A stretch of DNA of 64,000 nt from Azospirillaceae bacterium (GCA_031291675.1 JARLIO010000034.1:124001-188000); one strand, 5' to 3'; positions 8,137 through 18,244 are shown, numbered from the stretch's first letter. Translations and numbers: made by a program. Notes: a model not told the origin generated them from the letters alone.

Positions 8137-10166
8137 AGTTCCTGGGGCACCACGTCGGCGCCCCGGAACGGTGCGTTGACGGCCACCTTGATCCGGCTGA
8201 CAAGGGCGTTGCGCTGCGTCGTCAAAGCCGCAATCTGGTTCTGGATCTCGCTGTAGGTCTGGTCGGTCCCGCGCAAACCATCGGTCATGGCCGCGATCGC
8301 CGTCAGCGACAGCATGCCGAAGGGCGCATTGATCGTCTTGAACGCCTGCCCCAGGCCGACAAGACTGTCGTAATTCAGCGCCGCTTCGATCGGCAGCGCC
8401 GCCGGGGACAGGTACTCGACCAGCACCCGCCCATCGCCCACATAGTCGTCCGTCAACCCCAGCAAGGCCATAATGGTGGGGCGGACGTCGGTGTGATCGG
8501 ACCAGACCGCACCGGTCAGGCCGAGCTGACGCACTCCCGGGCCGACCATTCCCAGGAACGTGGTGCGGATATCGTTCTGCACGTCGCCATGATTGTAGGC
8601 ATAGCTTGGCAACTGTTGAACACAAGCCGTGCCGGTGGTGCAACTGGTCGTCTGACCCGAGGCAGACGAATAATAGTTCTCGTCCTGGAAGATCGCAAAT
8701 GTCGGCATACGCGCCGTATCGCTGCTGCCCATGTGAACCAGATACTGGGCCGTCTGATCGATCGCCGCGTCGACCAGCGAACCGCTGGTATTGGTCATCG
8801 GGTTGGTCACCGTCAGCGCCAACATGTCGCGTTCCAGGGTCCGGGTCACCGCGTCGGTCTGCGCCGGATTGCCGGTGATATAGACGGTGGGCGCACTGTC
8901 GGCGTGAACCGCGAAGGGCGTGGTGTTGCCCCGCTGCGTCGCGAGCAGGCGGCTCAGATCGGCATTGATTTCGCCGATCTGGGTGTAGGTGCAGGGCGTG
9001 ACCGTGCCGTCGCAACCGGCGGGCGATCCGGCGCCGCCAACAAAATGATCACCTTCGTCCTGGGTCACGACGAACAGGGTGTTGGTTTCGTCGATGCCAT
9101 CAGCCTTGAGCCGGGCGAAGAAGGCGCTGAAACCGGCGTCATATGCCTTGAGCTGACTGACATAGAGCGCCTCACCGGGCCCATAGGCCTGGGCGGTGCT
9201 GGTAAAATGTCTGTCGTGCGCGTCGGAGAGATAGCCGTAGACCACCGGAATCCCGGCTTCCAGCATCGTCGCGACATAGGCCAGCGAGGTTGACGGCACC
9301 ATGCCATCGAAACCCGGGAAGCCGGCATTACCGGACATGTCCACGATGGTATTGCCAAACAGATTCTGCAGCGGCAATGACGCAGTGATCGCCGGCGCAA
9401 CATATTTGTGCCCGAACAGGGCGTTGAAGCCGGTATATCCCCCCGGTTCGTCGGGCAGCAGGTCGGACTTGGCATTGCTCGAGCCGGCACAGAGCGGGCT
9501 GCTCTTGGCGCAATGAACGGCGATGCCGACGAAATCCGCGGCGGCAAGCGTCGAATTGGCGGCCGCCTCCTGGGCTTCGACAGAACTGGCGCCGAACACC
9601 GTCGAGACGTCCCGACCGGTATTTTCCAGCACGGTGTTGGCAAAGCCCGCCATGCCGACGTCGCAGCCGGCACGGGTGTAGGTGACCCACGGGGCCGGGG
9701 TATTCTTGCCGCGCTCATCGACCATCAAGGGGGTCGACCGGGTCGCCGAAACCGGATCGGTCCAGTACCCGAAAGCGGACGCCGAGGTCGAGGTCCCGTC
9801 CGCGTTGAAATAACGGAAGCTGTTGGTCGTCCCCATCCCCATCCGGTCGGGATAAAGCCCGGTCAGCGTGCTGAGAAAACCCGCACCGGTATGAGAGATG
9901 ATATCGGTATGATCATTGTTCGACAGCACGCCCTTGCCCGTCAGAAAGTTGAGCAGGGAGGGGATTTGCTCCAGATCCGATGGCACGGCGGCGCGATCCC
10001 GCAGCAGGTGAACATTGTCGAATTGCAGGACGACAACGTGGTGGATCGAATTGCTCGCCTGGCTGAGGGCGCATGCGGTCTGCGCCAAAGCGGAGCCTCC
10101 CGCAACGCTGGCCGCGGTCAGCGCCAGCATGCCCAGAAGCAATGATTTCGCAATTTTAGCGATCAT
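8076..10166 (-). CDS. Secreted alkaline-phosphatase-superfamily phosphodiesterase/sulfatase-like protein
   Basis: A 696-residue protein with a Sec signal peptide (MIAKIAKSLLLGMLALTAAS..., cleavage near ALA-Q, residue 29). The core shows alkaline-phosphatase-fold features: VVVLQFDN near residue 45 (first metal-binding Asp), SHTGAGFLSTLTGLYPDRMG near 92 (nucleophile Ser/Thr region), VVTQDEGDHF near 367 and WSDHTDVRPTIMALLGL near 560 (late metal-binding Asp/His). It probably acts in the periplasm or outside the cell on a phosphate or sulfate ester; the substrate is unknown. It converges on panC in the ancestral order. A relic of its 3' tip lies at 5532-5592. Confidence 0.7.
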   Translation of the reverse strand: MIAKIAKSLLLGMLALTAASVAGGSALAQTACALSQASNSIHHVVVLQFDNVHLLRDRAAVPSDLEQIPSLLNFLTGKGVLSNNDHTDIISHTGAGFLSTLTGLYPDRMGMGTTNSFRYFNADGTSTSASAFGYWTDPVSATRSTPLMVDERGKNTPAPWVTYTRAGCDVGMAGFANTVLENTGRDVSTVFGASSVEAQEAAANSTLAAADFVGIAVHCAKSSPLCAGSSNAKSDLLPDEPGGYTGFNALFGHKYVAPAITASLPLQNLFGNTIVDMSGNAGFPGFDGMVPSTSLAYVATMLEAGIPVVYGYLSDAHDRHFTSTAQAYGPGEALYVSQLKAYDAGFSAFFARLKADGIDETNTLFVVTQDEGDHFVGGAGSPAGCDGTVTPCTYTQIGEINADLSRLLATQRGNTTPFAVHADSAPTVYITGNPAQTDAVTRTLERDMLALTVTNPMTNTSGSLVDAAIDQTAQYLVHMGSSDTARMPTFAIFQDENYYSSASGQTTSCTTGTACVQQLPSYAYNHGDVQNDIRTTFLGMVGPGVRQLGLTGAVWSDHTDVRPTIMALLGLTDDYVGDGRVLVEYLSPAALPIEAALNYDSLVGLGQAFKTINAPFGMLSLTAIAAMTDGLRGTDQTYSEIQNQIAALTTQRNALVSRIKVAVNAPFRGADVVPQELDLLTQEADSLLFAGYNFYQ

Positions 10167-10628
10167 GATATCCCTGCCAATTTATGTTAGGTTGCTTTGC
10201 CGACTTGGCATTAACAGAATATTCATTGATCATTTCGATTTGGCGACAAACCATTTGATCAATATTATGGAAAATTATCCTGAATATTTTTTTGTTCTAA
10301 TTCAATAGATAGCTGGAATATTGCAACTTTACGAATTTTATATTACGGAGCATTCCCGATTCCTTTTCAACGAGACCATCACGACAGATGTTTTCGCCGG
10401 TCGTCATCGCAGCGACTCCGGCCCGCGACCGGCCAAAAGACTGGCAATGCCGGATCGCGATCCCGGTGCCCCCGACACCTTCGCGTGTTGAGCGCGGACG
10501 CGGCCACCCGCCGGAGCGTGACCCGCCGCCATCTTCCGGTTTATTTCGTAAGACAGCATGGGGCCGTAAGACCGCATGGAGACACGGCCCGCTTGGTGGG
10601 CATCGGTTGCCGATGGTCGACCGCACCC
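10167..10628. other. AT-rich promoter region and tail of the tonB operon
   Basis: 10170-10350 is strikingly AT-rich for this genome and probably carries the promoter of the secreted phosphatase-like gene. 10350-10628 lies behind tonB; it holds a short imperfect direct repeat (CGTAAGAC-GCATGG at about 10550 and 10567) and no gene that I can support. Confidence 0.4.
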
Positions 10629-11546
10629 TCAGCGCGTCAGCGAAAAGCGGATCGGCACCGTCAGTTCGATCCGTTCGCCCGTGACCGCATCGGGCGGCGG
10701 CGGCAGAGGCGCGGCCCGCTGCAGCAAGGCCAGACTTTCGTCGTCCAACGCCGAGGAGTCCGAAGACCGAATCAACTGGGATGAGAGCACCTGGCCATCG
10801 CGATCGATCACGAAATGCACCAGCGCCACCCCTTGCTGCTGACGGGCGCGTGCCGCGGCGGGATAACGCTTGAAGCGTTCGAGACGGGCCACCAGCGCCC
10901 CCTGCCAGGTTCGCGCGGCGGTACCGGCCGGGACCGGCGGCGACGACTCGGCCTCGTGAACCGGGATGGCCTCGGGCGTCGGAATCGCGGCCGCGGGCGT
11001 TGGTACTACCAACCGTTCCAACGGTGGCACCGTTTCCCGATGGACCACGGGCCTGGGCGGTTCGGCCCGAACGGTTTGCCGGCGCGGTCGAGGCGGCCGC
11101 ACCGACGGCGGCGGGACAGCGAGGACCGGCGTCGCCGCTGGCAGCATCACCGGCACCAGCGGCACAACCGGTTCGGGGCTGGCATCGATCGGCTGTGCCG
11201 CCGGGACCGGATCTGGGACCGGCGCCGGTGGCGGACCCGCGGCCGGTTCGGGGCTGATATCCGCCGGCCGCTCCACCGGAACCGGCAGGGGTGGCAGGGT
11301 CTCGACCGGCGGGACCGGCTGCGGCGGCGCCAAGGGGAGCAGATCGATACCGAGGAACGCGGTGGGCCGGACCGGCGCTGGCAACGGCGATGACGACAGC
11401 TTGACCAGCGAGAGACCCACGATACCGTGTATCGTGACCATCAAGACTGTGCTCAGGATCCACAGCGGCCAGCGGCGCGGGCTCCGACCGGGGGCGTCGA
11501 AGGCGATCCCGGCCGGTTGGCGAACCAGGCGTATCGCGCCGGTCAC
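10629..11546 (-). CDS. tonB: TonB family energy transducer
   Basis: A 305-residue protein with one N-terminal membrane anchor (WPLWILSTVLMVTIHGIVGLSL, residues 27-48). A very long Pro-rich periplasmic spacer (about residues 55-200) follows. The C-terminal TonB domain has FKRYPAAARARQQQGVALVHFVIDRDG, including the family YP motif. It transfers proton-motive energy from ExbBD to outer-membrane receptors. It overlaps exbD by four bases as the last gene of the PepSY-exbB-exbD-tonB operon, opposite a TonB-dependent receptor. Confidence 0.9.
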   Translation of the reverse strand: MTGAIRLVRQPAGIAFDAPGRSPRRWPLWILSTVLMVTIHGIVGLSLVKLSSSPLPAPVRPTAFLGIDLLPLAPPQPVPPVETLPPLPVPVERPADISPEPAAGPPPAPVPDPVPAAQPIDASPEPVVPLVPVMLPAATPVLAVPPPSVRPPRPRRQTVRAEPPRPVVHRETVPPLERLVVPTPAAAIPTPEAIPVHEAESSPPVPAGTAARTWQGALVARLERFKRYPAAARARQQQGVALVHFVIDRDGQVLSSQLIRSSDSSALDDESLALLQRAAPLPPPPDAVTGERIELTVPIRFSLTR

Positions 11547-11968
11547 GGCACATCCCCGGGATCGCGCGCCACCAGGGCGACCTTGAGATAGCCCGCGGCG
11601 CGCATCCGGTCCAGGGCGGCCATCAGGGCACCATAGTCGACGCTCTTGTCGGCGGCCAGGAACACGCGGGTATCCTTGTTGGCCCCCGATGCGGCGTCAA
11701 GCGCCGCCCCGAGATCGTCATCGGTCACCGCGGTCTCGCCCACGGCCAGGCTGTGATCAGCTCTCAGGGTCACCGCAACGGGATGGTTGGGTGGCGGGGA
11801 CGGTGCCGCGGTGGCCGCAGGAAGATCCACCTTGACATCGACGGTGGCCAAAGGCGCGGCGACCATGAAAATGATCAGCAACACCAGCATCACGTCAATG
11901 AACGGGGTGACGTTGATCTCGTGCATTGCAGCGAGATCGTCGCCCCACGGATCGAGCCGAGCCGCCAT
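11543..11968 (-). CDS. exbD: Biopolymer transport protein ExbD
   Basis: A 141-residue stator subunit with the hallmark INVTPFIDVMLVLLIIFMV membrane helix, including the proton-channel Asp (residue 25 region), and a periplasmic domain ending VALVARDPGDVP. It works with ExbB to energise TonB. The downstream tonB start overlaps its stop. Confidence 0.95.
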   Translation of the reverse strand: MAARLDPWGDDLAAMHEINVTPFIDVMLVLLIIFMVAAPLATVDVKVDLPAATAAPSPPPNHPVAVTLRADHSLAVGETAVTDDDLGAALDAASGANKDTRVFLAADKSVDYGALMAALDRMRAAGYLKVALVARDPGDVP

Positions 11969-11971
11969 GGT

Positions 11972-12766
11972 TCAGGCCGCCGCGTGGGGCCGCAACAGCA
12001 GCCCCCGATCGAGATCGCGCGAGACCTGGCACAGCACCCGACTCGATGCGTCGGCCAGGCCATGGCGATAGCCGGTAATGGCGCGTGTCAGCGTGTTGTA
12101 GATCACCACCGCCGGGATCGCGGCCACCAGACCGATCGCCGTGGCCTGCAGGGCCTCGGCGATGCCCGGGGCCACCACCGCAAGGTTGGTGGTGTGGGCC
12201 TGGGAAATCCCGACAAAGCTGTTGACGATGCCCCAGACCGTACCGAACAGACCGACGAAAGGCGCCACGGCACCGACGGTCGCGACGATTCCGGTGCCGG
12301 ACATCATGCGGCGCGCCGCGTCGATCTCGACCTGTCTCAACCGCGCTTCAACGCGCTCCTTCAACCCGGTGGACACCCCGCCCCGTGAAGCACCGACCTC
12401 GGCCACCGCTTCGTGGATCAATTGCGCTTCGGGGCCGCTCAGGCGTTCGGCATGATGCACCGCATCGGTCAACGTCCCGCCCGCATCACAGGCCGCCAGC
12501 ACCCGTGCCACACGGCGCCGGGCCCGCCACAATTCGATGCTTTTGACCAGCCAGACGGTCCAGACGGCCACCGAAGCCAGGGCCAGGCCGATCATCACGC
12601 CTTTGACCACGGAATCGGCCGACAGGAACATGTTCCAGGGCGACAAGTCGTGCGGTAGCAGACGGGCATCGATCCCCGGCATCGCTGGCGCGAGCGATGA
12701 CAGATCGGCTGGGGATGGCATCGCCGCAGCCGGTGCGACAGCAGAGGTTATGGCTTGTTCATTCAC
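11972..12766 (-). CDS. exbB: Biopolymer transport protein ExbB (MotA/TolQ/ExbB proton channel)
   Basis: A 264-residue protein with three membrane helices: about residues 50-75 (VVKGVMIGLALASVAVWTVWLV), about 150-175 (GTGIVATVGAVAPFVGLFGTVWGIVNSF) and about 195-220 (ALQATAIGLVAAIPAVVIYN). The conserved polar motif EALQATAIGLVAAIPAV fits ExbB. The N-terminus has an Ala/Pro-rich extension before the first helix. It overlaps the PepSY gene by eight bases and is spaced three bases from exbD. Confidence 0.95.
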   Translation of the reverse strand: MNEQAITSAVAPAAAMPSPADLSSLAPAMPGIDARLLPHDLSPWNMFLSADSVVKGVMIGLALASVAVWTVWLVKSIELWRARRRVARVLAACDAGGTLTDAVHHAERLSGPEAQLIHEAVAEVGASRGGVSTGLKERVEARLRQVEIDAARRMMSGTGIVATVGAVAPFVGLFGTVWGIVNSFVGISQAHTTNLAVVAPGIAEALQATAIGLVAAIPAVVIYNTLTRAITGYRHGLADASSRVLCQVSRDLDRGLLLRPHAAA

Positions 12767-14438
12767 GATCGGTGGTCCTTGCTGCGTCCGGCCCCGCGGG
12801 GCCGGCGGTCTGTGATGGCGATGAAAGCCCGGGGCCGATCACGGTGGCGACGGGCCAGTTGATGCGATGATGCATGCCGGACCAATCCTCGACGGTCAGC
12901 CATATCCTGTCGCCGGGATCAGGAGGCTCAGGCAATGTCAGCCGGGCCAGCAGCGCATCCCCCGGCCCCCGCAGCAACGTCCCGCGGCCGCGGGGTACGG
13001 TGATCCGCCCGATCCGTATGAAAGCGGCGCGGATCAATCGCGGATAGCCCTCGGCGAAACGTATGGCCAATGTCGTCTCGGGCACCGCCGCCGATGGCGC
13101 GGTGACACTGAGCGTAACCCGCCAGGGCCCGACGGACCGCTCGGCCAGGGTGCGCGACACCGCAGGGGCCAGAGCTTGACCTGTCCCAACGGCAACGACG
13201 ACCGCCAGCGGCACCAGCAGCAACAAACCGCTGAGGTGGAACCGGTGCCGCCGCACCAGCCGGACCCTGCGGGCGCGGAACGAGGCCGCGCCCGGATCGG
13301 CCACAGCGCGTATCGTCATCAGGTCGCGCCCCGCCCGTACCGTGCGGCGCATCCAGACCATGGCGCCGCTAAGCACCAGCAGTGACAGCATCGTCCCGAA
13401 AACGAGCCACAGAATCTTGAGGGCCAAACCGCCGAAATCGCCGAAATGCAGAGCCCCCAGCACCGCGGTTATCGCTGGCGCCACCCGCGCCGAGACCGGC
13501 CCAACGCCGTCGACCAGGGTGCCGCTGTAGGGGTCGGTCCAGAACTGCCCGGCGAAGGTTGGCGCCGCCAAACGGGTGTAAAAGCCGACCGCGGTGAAGG
13601 GATCTTCCGGCAGCGTAATGCGCCAGGGTCGGGCGTCGGGTCGGCGTGCCACGATATGCTGCCAGCCGGCGTCGAGATCCGCGCCGAAGAACGGGATGCC
13701 GGGGACCCGATCGGGAATTGCGTCGGGGGCGATTGGCGGCGCGCTCTGCCATAGCGGAACATTGCTGTCGATCAGGATGCCTTCGATCAGGAACCACAGA
13801 CTCGACACCGCGATGATCGCGACGAACGGCGCCCCCAACGCGCCGGCCAGGCGATGCATATCGCCCCAGAAGACACGCGCACCCTGGCCGCGGCGTAGCA
13901 TCGGACGCCGGAACGACCGCCAGAACCGCTTGTGGATCATGAGGCCGCTGACCAGCAATGCGATCAACGGCAGCGACAGCGCCGTGACCGCATACCAGCC
14001 GAAGGGGGTGCCCCGGGTCCACGACATCAGCAGCCAGCCATGCAAAGCAGCGAGCGTATCGGGAAAGGACCGCCCGTGCGACAGCGCCTGAATCCGGCCG
14101 CCATCCGCCCCTCCGAACGGGTTCACCCAGGCGACCGCCGCGTCACCATCGGGCAACGCAACCTCGACTGCGGCGGCGCGTTCACGGGCGCCGAACGCGA
14201 TCGTGCGGACCCGCGCGCCCGGGATCTGACGTTCGACATTCAGCACCAAACGGTTCAGCGACAGACGCGGCATATAGGGGGGTGGAGCGACGCGGACCGC
14301 CGGATCGATCAGCCACAGGATCTCATCATCGACCGTCGCCAGGGTTCCCGTGGCGCAGATGAAGAACAGGAAGATCCAGAGGGGGAGCGCAGCCCAGCCA
14401 TGGATGACCAACCAGCCGAGTTTCGCCGCGCGCGCCAT
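12759..14438 (-). CDS. PepSY-associated membrane protein (iron-uptake linked)
   Basis: A 559-residue inner-membrane protein with four or more helices: near residues 10-30 (WLVIHGWAALPLWIFLFFICATG), near 165, near 215 and near 360. A PepSY-type periplasmic domain lies between them, with conserved HGW, HRWLL-like and DMHRLAG histidines. Such proteins often sit with siderophore receptors and are proposed to reduce or import ferric siderophores; this is inference. Start ATG 14438 has AAAGG seven bases upstream, preferred over 14489. First gene of the operon leading to tonB. Confidence 0.8.
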   Translation of the reverse strand: MARAAKLGWLVIHGWAALPLWIFLFFICATGTLATVDDEILWLIDPAVRVAPPPYMPRLSLNRLVLNVERQIPGARVRTIAFGARERAAAVEVALPDGDAAVAWVNPFGGADGGRIQALSHGRSFPDTLAALHGWLLMSWTRGTPFGWYAVTALSLPLIALLVSGLMIHKRFWRSFRRPMLRRGQGARVFWGDMHRLAGALGAPFVAIIAVSSLWFLIEGILIDSNVPLWQSAPPIAPDAIPDRVPGIPFFGADLDAGWQHIVARRPDARPWRITLPEDPFTAVGFYTRLAAPTFAGQFWTDPYSGTLVDGVGPVSARVAPAITAVLGALHFGDFGGLALKILWLVFGTMLSLLVLSGAMVWMRRTVRAGRDLMTIRAVADPGAASFRARRVRLVRRHRFHLSGLLLLVPLAVVVAVGTGQALAPAVSRTLAERSVGPWRVTLSVTAPSAAVPETTLAIRFAEGYPRLIRAAFIRIGRITVPRGRGTLLRGPGDALLARLTLPEPPDPGDRIWLTVEDWSGMHHRINWPVATVIGPGLSSPSQTAGPAGPDAARTTDRE

Positions 14439-14887
14439 GCCCTTCCCTTTCTGATTGAAAATTTGCGGCACGGCCGGTGACGCCGGCACATGGCGCGGCC
14501 CGCGTCGAGCAACGCCATGCCTTGGAAACGCAGCTTATCGATATTGATAGTGAATCGCAATATCGATTCGATTAGACCCCCCTGTAGGAGCCCAGCCCTG
14601 TTTTCGAGAGGGATACATCCTGTCCCATCACACCGTGCCAAATAATAACTTCGTAATTTTAACGTAAAAATATCATATAGTTTCATGAATACGGTACACA
14701 CCTTCCTTACGCAAATTATTGTCGCATAATAATTCTATTATTATTTTTGAATATCGGAAGATATGTTCATTTTATCTCATTCCCATCAAGCCTTTGTCGA
14801 TGTAGCGGCGAGGTTTTCGATCCCGCATGCCGGTGCGAAAACACTTTACATCCGGGGAAAATATGGCATAAGCGCGGCAATATAAGA
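14439..14887. promoter_or_regulatory. Divergent iron-uptake control region
   Basis: This AT-rich stretch separates the PepSY-tonB operon from the receptor. It holds two palindromes: CGATATTG-N11-CAATATCG at 14539-14565 (13 of 19 positions also fit the Fur box when read from 14540) and ATAATAA-N5-TTATTAT at 14726-14744. Either could be an operator for Fur, Irr or a similar iron regulator; neither is proven. Confidence 0.5.
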
Positions 14888-17122
14888 TTGATTCTTACTC
14901 GCATCAAAGGAATCCCATCAGGGCGCAGACCTGCGAAATTGGCTGTGTGGCGCAGCGCCCTGTTCGGCGCAGCCCTGGCCTCGGGTATGGCAACCATCGA
15001 TAACAGCAACGCCCAGGAGGTTCCGGCCGATTCCGACGGCGGCACCGTGACCCTGCCCGCGGTCACGGTCGAGGATGCCACGGTCAATGCCGGCGAAACC
15101 GCGACGTCGCCGGTCAAGGGCTATGTCGCCAGCCGAAGCGCCGGTGCCACCAAATCCGACACGGCGCTGATCGAGACACCCCAGTCCGTGTCGGTGATCA
15201 CCAGCGACCAGATGAAAAGCCAGGACGTCCAGAACCTCAACGACGCCCTGCGTTACACCGCGGGCGTGACGCCCGAGACCCGCGGGGCGATCGGCAGCCG
15301 CTATGACCTGTTCAAAGTCCGCGGCTTCGATGCCGACACCTACTGGAATGGCCTGAAACTGATTGGCAACGGCAATTTCGCCATCCCCCAGCTCGACACC
15401 TCCTTCATGGGGCGGATCGACGTCGTCAAGGGGGCATCGTCTGTGCTTTACGGTCAGGCCCACGCCGGCGGCGTGGTCGATGAAATCAGCAAACAGCCGG
15501 CAAGCGAGCCGTACCACGAGATCGGCATTGAAGCGGGCACCTTCGGTCACTGGCTCGGAACCATGGACATCTCGGGTCCCGTGGCCCCCGACGGCGGCCT
15601 GCTCTATCGCTTCGTCGGCGTCGGCCTCGACGAGGACGGCCAGATCGACCACACCAAGAGCCAGCGCATCGGCGTGATGCCGTCGCTGACCTTCCGCGGT
15701 GGCGATGATTCCCGGCTCAATCTCTACGCCCTATACCAGTATGATCCTGCCGCCGGCGCCTATGGCCTGGTTCCCGCCAAGGGGTCGGCCCTGCCTGCCA
15801 AAGGCGGCTCGATTGACACGAGCTTCTTCGACGGCGATCCGGACTATGACCGCTTCGAACGAACCCAGGGCGCCCTGGGCTATCGATTCGAAACCGCGCT
15901 GGCCCCCCCGATCACGTTGCGCATGAATGGCAGGTGGTTCCACATCTCTCAGGCCTATCGGTCGATTTACGGCACCGGCGACGTTTCCGACGACGGCACC
16001 TTGCTGCGCAACATCTACAAGTCAAACGACGAGTCCGACACCTTCGCCTTCGACAACCAGATCGAAGGCAAGCTGCTCACAGGCCCGGTCCGCCACACCC
16101 TGCTGGGCGGCATTGATTACCAGCGGCTGCGTACCTCCTATTGGGCCGGCGGCATCTACGACACGTCGGTGGTGCCGTCGATCAATGTCTATTCCCCGCA
16201 ATATGGCTTGGCCAATCTTCCGGAACCGAACCTGACCAAGACCAGCATGACCAGCGATCAGGTCGGAACCTATATCCAGGACCAGATCGCCTTGGGTGGC
16301 TTCGTCCTGACGGCATCAGGCCGCGAGGACTGGGCATCTTCCAAGACATTGACCAGTGGCCAAAAGCAGTTCGACCGGGCCACGACGGGCCGGGTCGGAT
16401 TGACCTATGTTTTCGACAATGGCATCGCACCCTATGTCAGCTGGTCGCAATCCTTTGTGCCCCAGGCCGGCACCGATGCCCTCACCGGCAAGATGTTGTC
16501 GCCCGAACATGGCCGGCAATACGAGGCCGGTGTCAAATTCCAGCCGAACGGGATCAATGCCCTGTTCACGGGCGCGGTGTTCGACCTCGATCGTTCCAAT
16601 CTCGCCACCTATACCAGCGGCCTGGGCTATGTCCAGAATGGCGAAGCGCGCTCGCGCGGCTTCGAGCTGGAGGGCCGGGGCGAGGTCCTTCCTAATCTCG
16701 GTATTGTGGCCAGCTATACCTATCTCGATACCCGCTACGTTCACGACGATAGTGGCCTGCAAGGCAAGCGGCTGGCCGGAATTCCCCACAACAGCCTGTC
16801 GCTCTGGGGTGACTACAAGCTGACCCGGGGTCCGCTGACCGGTCTGGACGCCGGGCTCGGGGTGCGCTGGTTCGACAGTTCGCCAAACACGAGCAACACC
16901 TTCTCGGTCGACGGCGCGACCCTGGTCGATGCGACGCTACGCTACGACCTCGAACAGCTTTCGACGAAGCTGGCCGGTGCCGACATCTTCGTCAACGGCA
17001 AGAACATCTTCGACGAGAAATATGTCGCGTCCTGCTATTACGGCGACGCCAGCGGCGCCACAAACTGGTGCGGTTACGGCGACCAGCGCACGATCACCGG
17101 CGGCTTCCATTATCGCTGGTAG
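14888..17122 (+). CDS. TonB-dependent siderophore receptor
   Basis: Outer-membrane receptor of about 745 residues. A signal peptide ends near NSNAQ-E, then a TonB box (TLPAVTVEDA), a plug domain (PQSVSVITSDQMKSQDVQNLNDALRYTAGV; VRGFDADTYWNGL; VDVVKGASSVLYGQ-like segment) and a beta-barrel ending in FHYRW. A cysteine pair near the end (SCYYGDAS...WCGYGDQR) is typical of ferrichrome/ferrioxamine-type receptors. The frame is open from TTG 14747, but the palindrome at 14726-14744 and the position of the signal peptide favour a later start. No ATG is available, so TTG 14888 is a guess. The ligand is probably a ferric hydroxamate siderophore. Confidence 0.88.
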   Translation: MILTRIKGIPSGRRPAKLAVWRSALFGAALASGMATIDNSNAQEVPADSDGGTVTLPAVTVEDATVNAGETATSPVKGYVASRSAGATKSDTALIETPQSVSVITSDQMKSQDVQNLNDALRYTAGVTPETRGAIGSRYDLFKVRGFDADTYWNGLKLIGNGNFAIPQLDTSFMGRIDVVKGASSVLYGQAHAGGVVDEISKQPASEPYHEIGIEAGTFGHWLGTMDISGPVAPDGGLLYRFVGVGLDEDGQIDHTKSQRIGVMPSLTFRGGDDSRLNLYALYQYDPAAGAYGLVPAKGSALPAKGGSIDTSFFDGDPDYDRFERTQGALGYRFETALAPPITLRMNGRWFHISQAYRSIYGTGDVSDDGTLLRNIYKSNDESDTFAFDNQIEGKLLTGPVRHTLLGGIDYQRLRTSYWAGGIYDTSVVPSINVYSPQYGLANLPEPNLTKTSMTSDQVGTYIQDQIALGGFVLTASGREDWASSKTLTSGQKQFDRATTGRVGLTYVFDNGIAPYVSWSQSFVPQAGTDALTGKMLSPEHGRQYEAGVKFQPNGINALFTGAVFDLDRSNLATYTSGLGYVQNGEARSRGFELEGRGEVLPNLGIVASYTYLDTRYVHDDSGLQGKRLAGIPHNSLSLWGDYKLTRGPLTGLDAGLGVRWFDSSPNTSNTFSVDGATLVDATLRYDLEQLSTKLAGADIFVNGKNIFDEKYVASCYYGDASGATNWCGYGDQRTITGGFHYRW

Positions 17123-17135
17123 CCCTTTTCGCCAA

Positions 17136-17166
17136 GGCCGGCAAGGGCCTTTGCCCCTTGCCGGCC
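17136..17166. terminator. Bidirectional terminator between receptor gene and motA
   Basis: Twelve-base perfect stem (GGCCGGCAAGGG / CCCTTGCCGGCC) with a 7-base loop between the convergent genes. Confidence 0.7.
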
Positions 17167-17179
17167 GGTCATGCCGCGA

Positions 17180-18052
17180 TCAGGCAGCCTCGGGCGGAAT
17201 ATTGTTGAGCGCCTCTTCGACCTGGGCAAAATTGGGCTGGTGCTGGCTCGGGATGCTGCCGCGGGCGATTTCGACCGAGATCTGCGCCGCATTGCCGTGC
17301 AGATGAGCGATCACGGTTTCTTTGATCATCAGATAGAACTGGAATTCCTCGTCGGCGATTTCCTTGAGCCGTGATGAAATCGGCCCCACCAGGCCATAGG
17401 CCAGGAACACGCCCAGAAAGGTTCCGACCAGGGCACCCCCGATCAACATGCCCAGCACTTCCGGCGGCTCGTTGATCCGCGCCATGGTCTTGATCACGCC
17501 CAGCACCGCGGCAACGATGCCCAGTGCCGGGATGCCATCGGCCATGGTCTGAATCGCGTGCGACACTTTCAGGGACTCGTGGTGATGCTTCTCGAGTTGC
17601 GTCTCCATCACCTCGGCAAGCTGATGCGGATCATCCAGACTCATCGACATCATACGCAAGTTGTCGCACAGGAACTCGACCGAAAAATGGTCGCCAAGAA
17701 TCTTGGGATAGCGCTTGAACATGCTGCTGTCCTTGGGATTCTCGATGTGGGGTTCGATCGCGATCAACCCCTTGGTTTTCATCATTTTGGTGATCAGGAA
17801 CAGGAGACACAGCAGATCTTTATAGTCTCCCGGCTTCCATTTCGGGCCCGAGAAGATCTTCGGAACTTCCTTCAAGGTCCGCTTGAGCGTATCGCCGCCG
17901 TTGGAAATCAGATAGGCGGCGATCGCGGCACCGAGGATGGTCACGGCTTCAAGCGGCGCCGCCTCGATCAGGATGCCGATTTTTCCGCCGCCGACGATAT
18001 AGCTGCCAAACACACAAGCAAACAGCAGTACGATTCCCGCAATCGGCAGCAT
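17180..18052 (-). CDS. motA: Flagellar motor stator protein MotA
   Basis: About 290 residues with four membrane helices (residues 1-20, 30-50, about 165-190 and 200-225) and the cytoplasmic loop typical of MotA (LEKHHHESLKVSHAIQTMADGIPALGIVAAVLGVIKTM). It forms the proton channel of the flagellar motor with MotB, which is not in this window. Two more upstream in-frame ATGs exist (18061, 18070). I chose 18052 because GGAG lies nine bases before it and the family begins directly with the first helix (MLPIAGIVLLFACVFGSY). Confidence 0.93.
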   Translation of the reverse strand: MLPIAGIVLLFACVFGSYIVGGGKIGILIEAAPLEAVTILGAAIAAYLISNGGDTLKRTLKEVPKIFSGPKWKPGDYKDLLCLLFLITKMMKTKGLIAIEPHIENPKDSSMFKRYPKILGDHFSVEFLCDNLRMMSMSLDDPHQLAEVMETQLEKHHHESLKVSHAIQTMADGIPALGIVAAVLGVIKTMARINEPPEVLGMLIGGALVGTFLGVFLAYGLVGPISSRLKEIADEEFQFYLMIKETVIAHLHGNAAQISVEIARGSIPSQHQPNFAQVEEALNNIPPEAA

Positions 18053-18244
18053 GCCAGTCATCTCCGTCATCCACAGCGACGCCGGCCCCGTTGGCCTGAC
18101 ACAAGCTGCGCATCCTCAGTCCGCGCAGACTGCCTGCAAACTTTCTAAATTATTACTAACATTTCGGCGCTTTCGCCCCCCCGCCAAACGCACTTCCGGA
18201 TAGGTGCTCGACCGCGCCGCACCGTGCCCGGTGGGCTCGCAAGG

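Noticed and set aside
10297-11553. 418-codon minus-strand frame over the tonB region
   Set aside because: Shifted frame of the Pro-rich tonB sequence, with no family motif; the tonB frame has the TM anchor and C-terminal domain.
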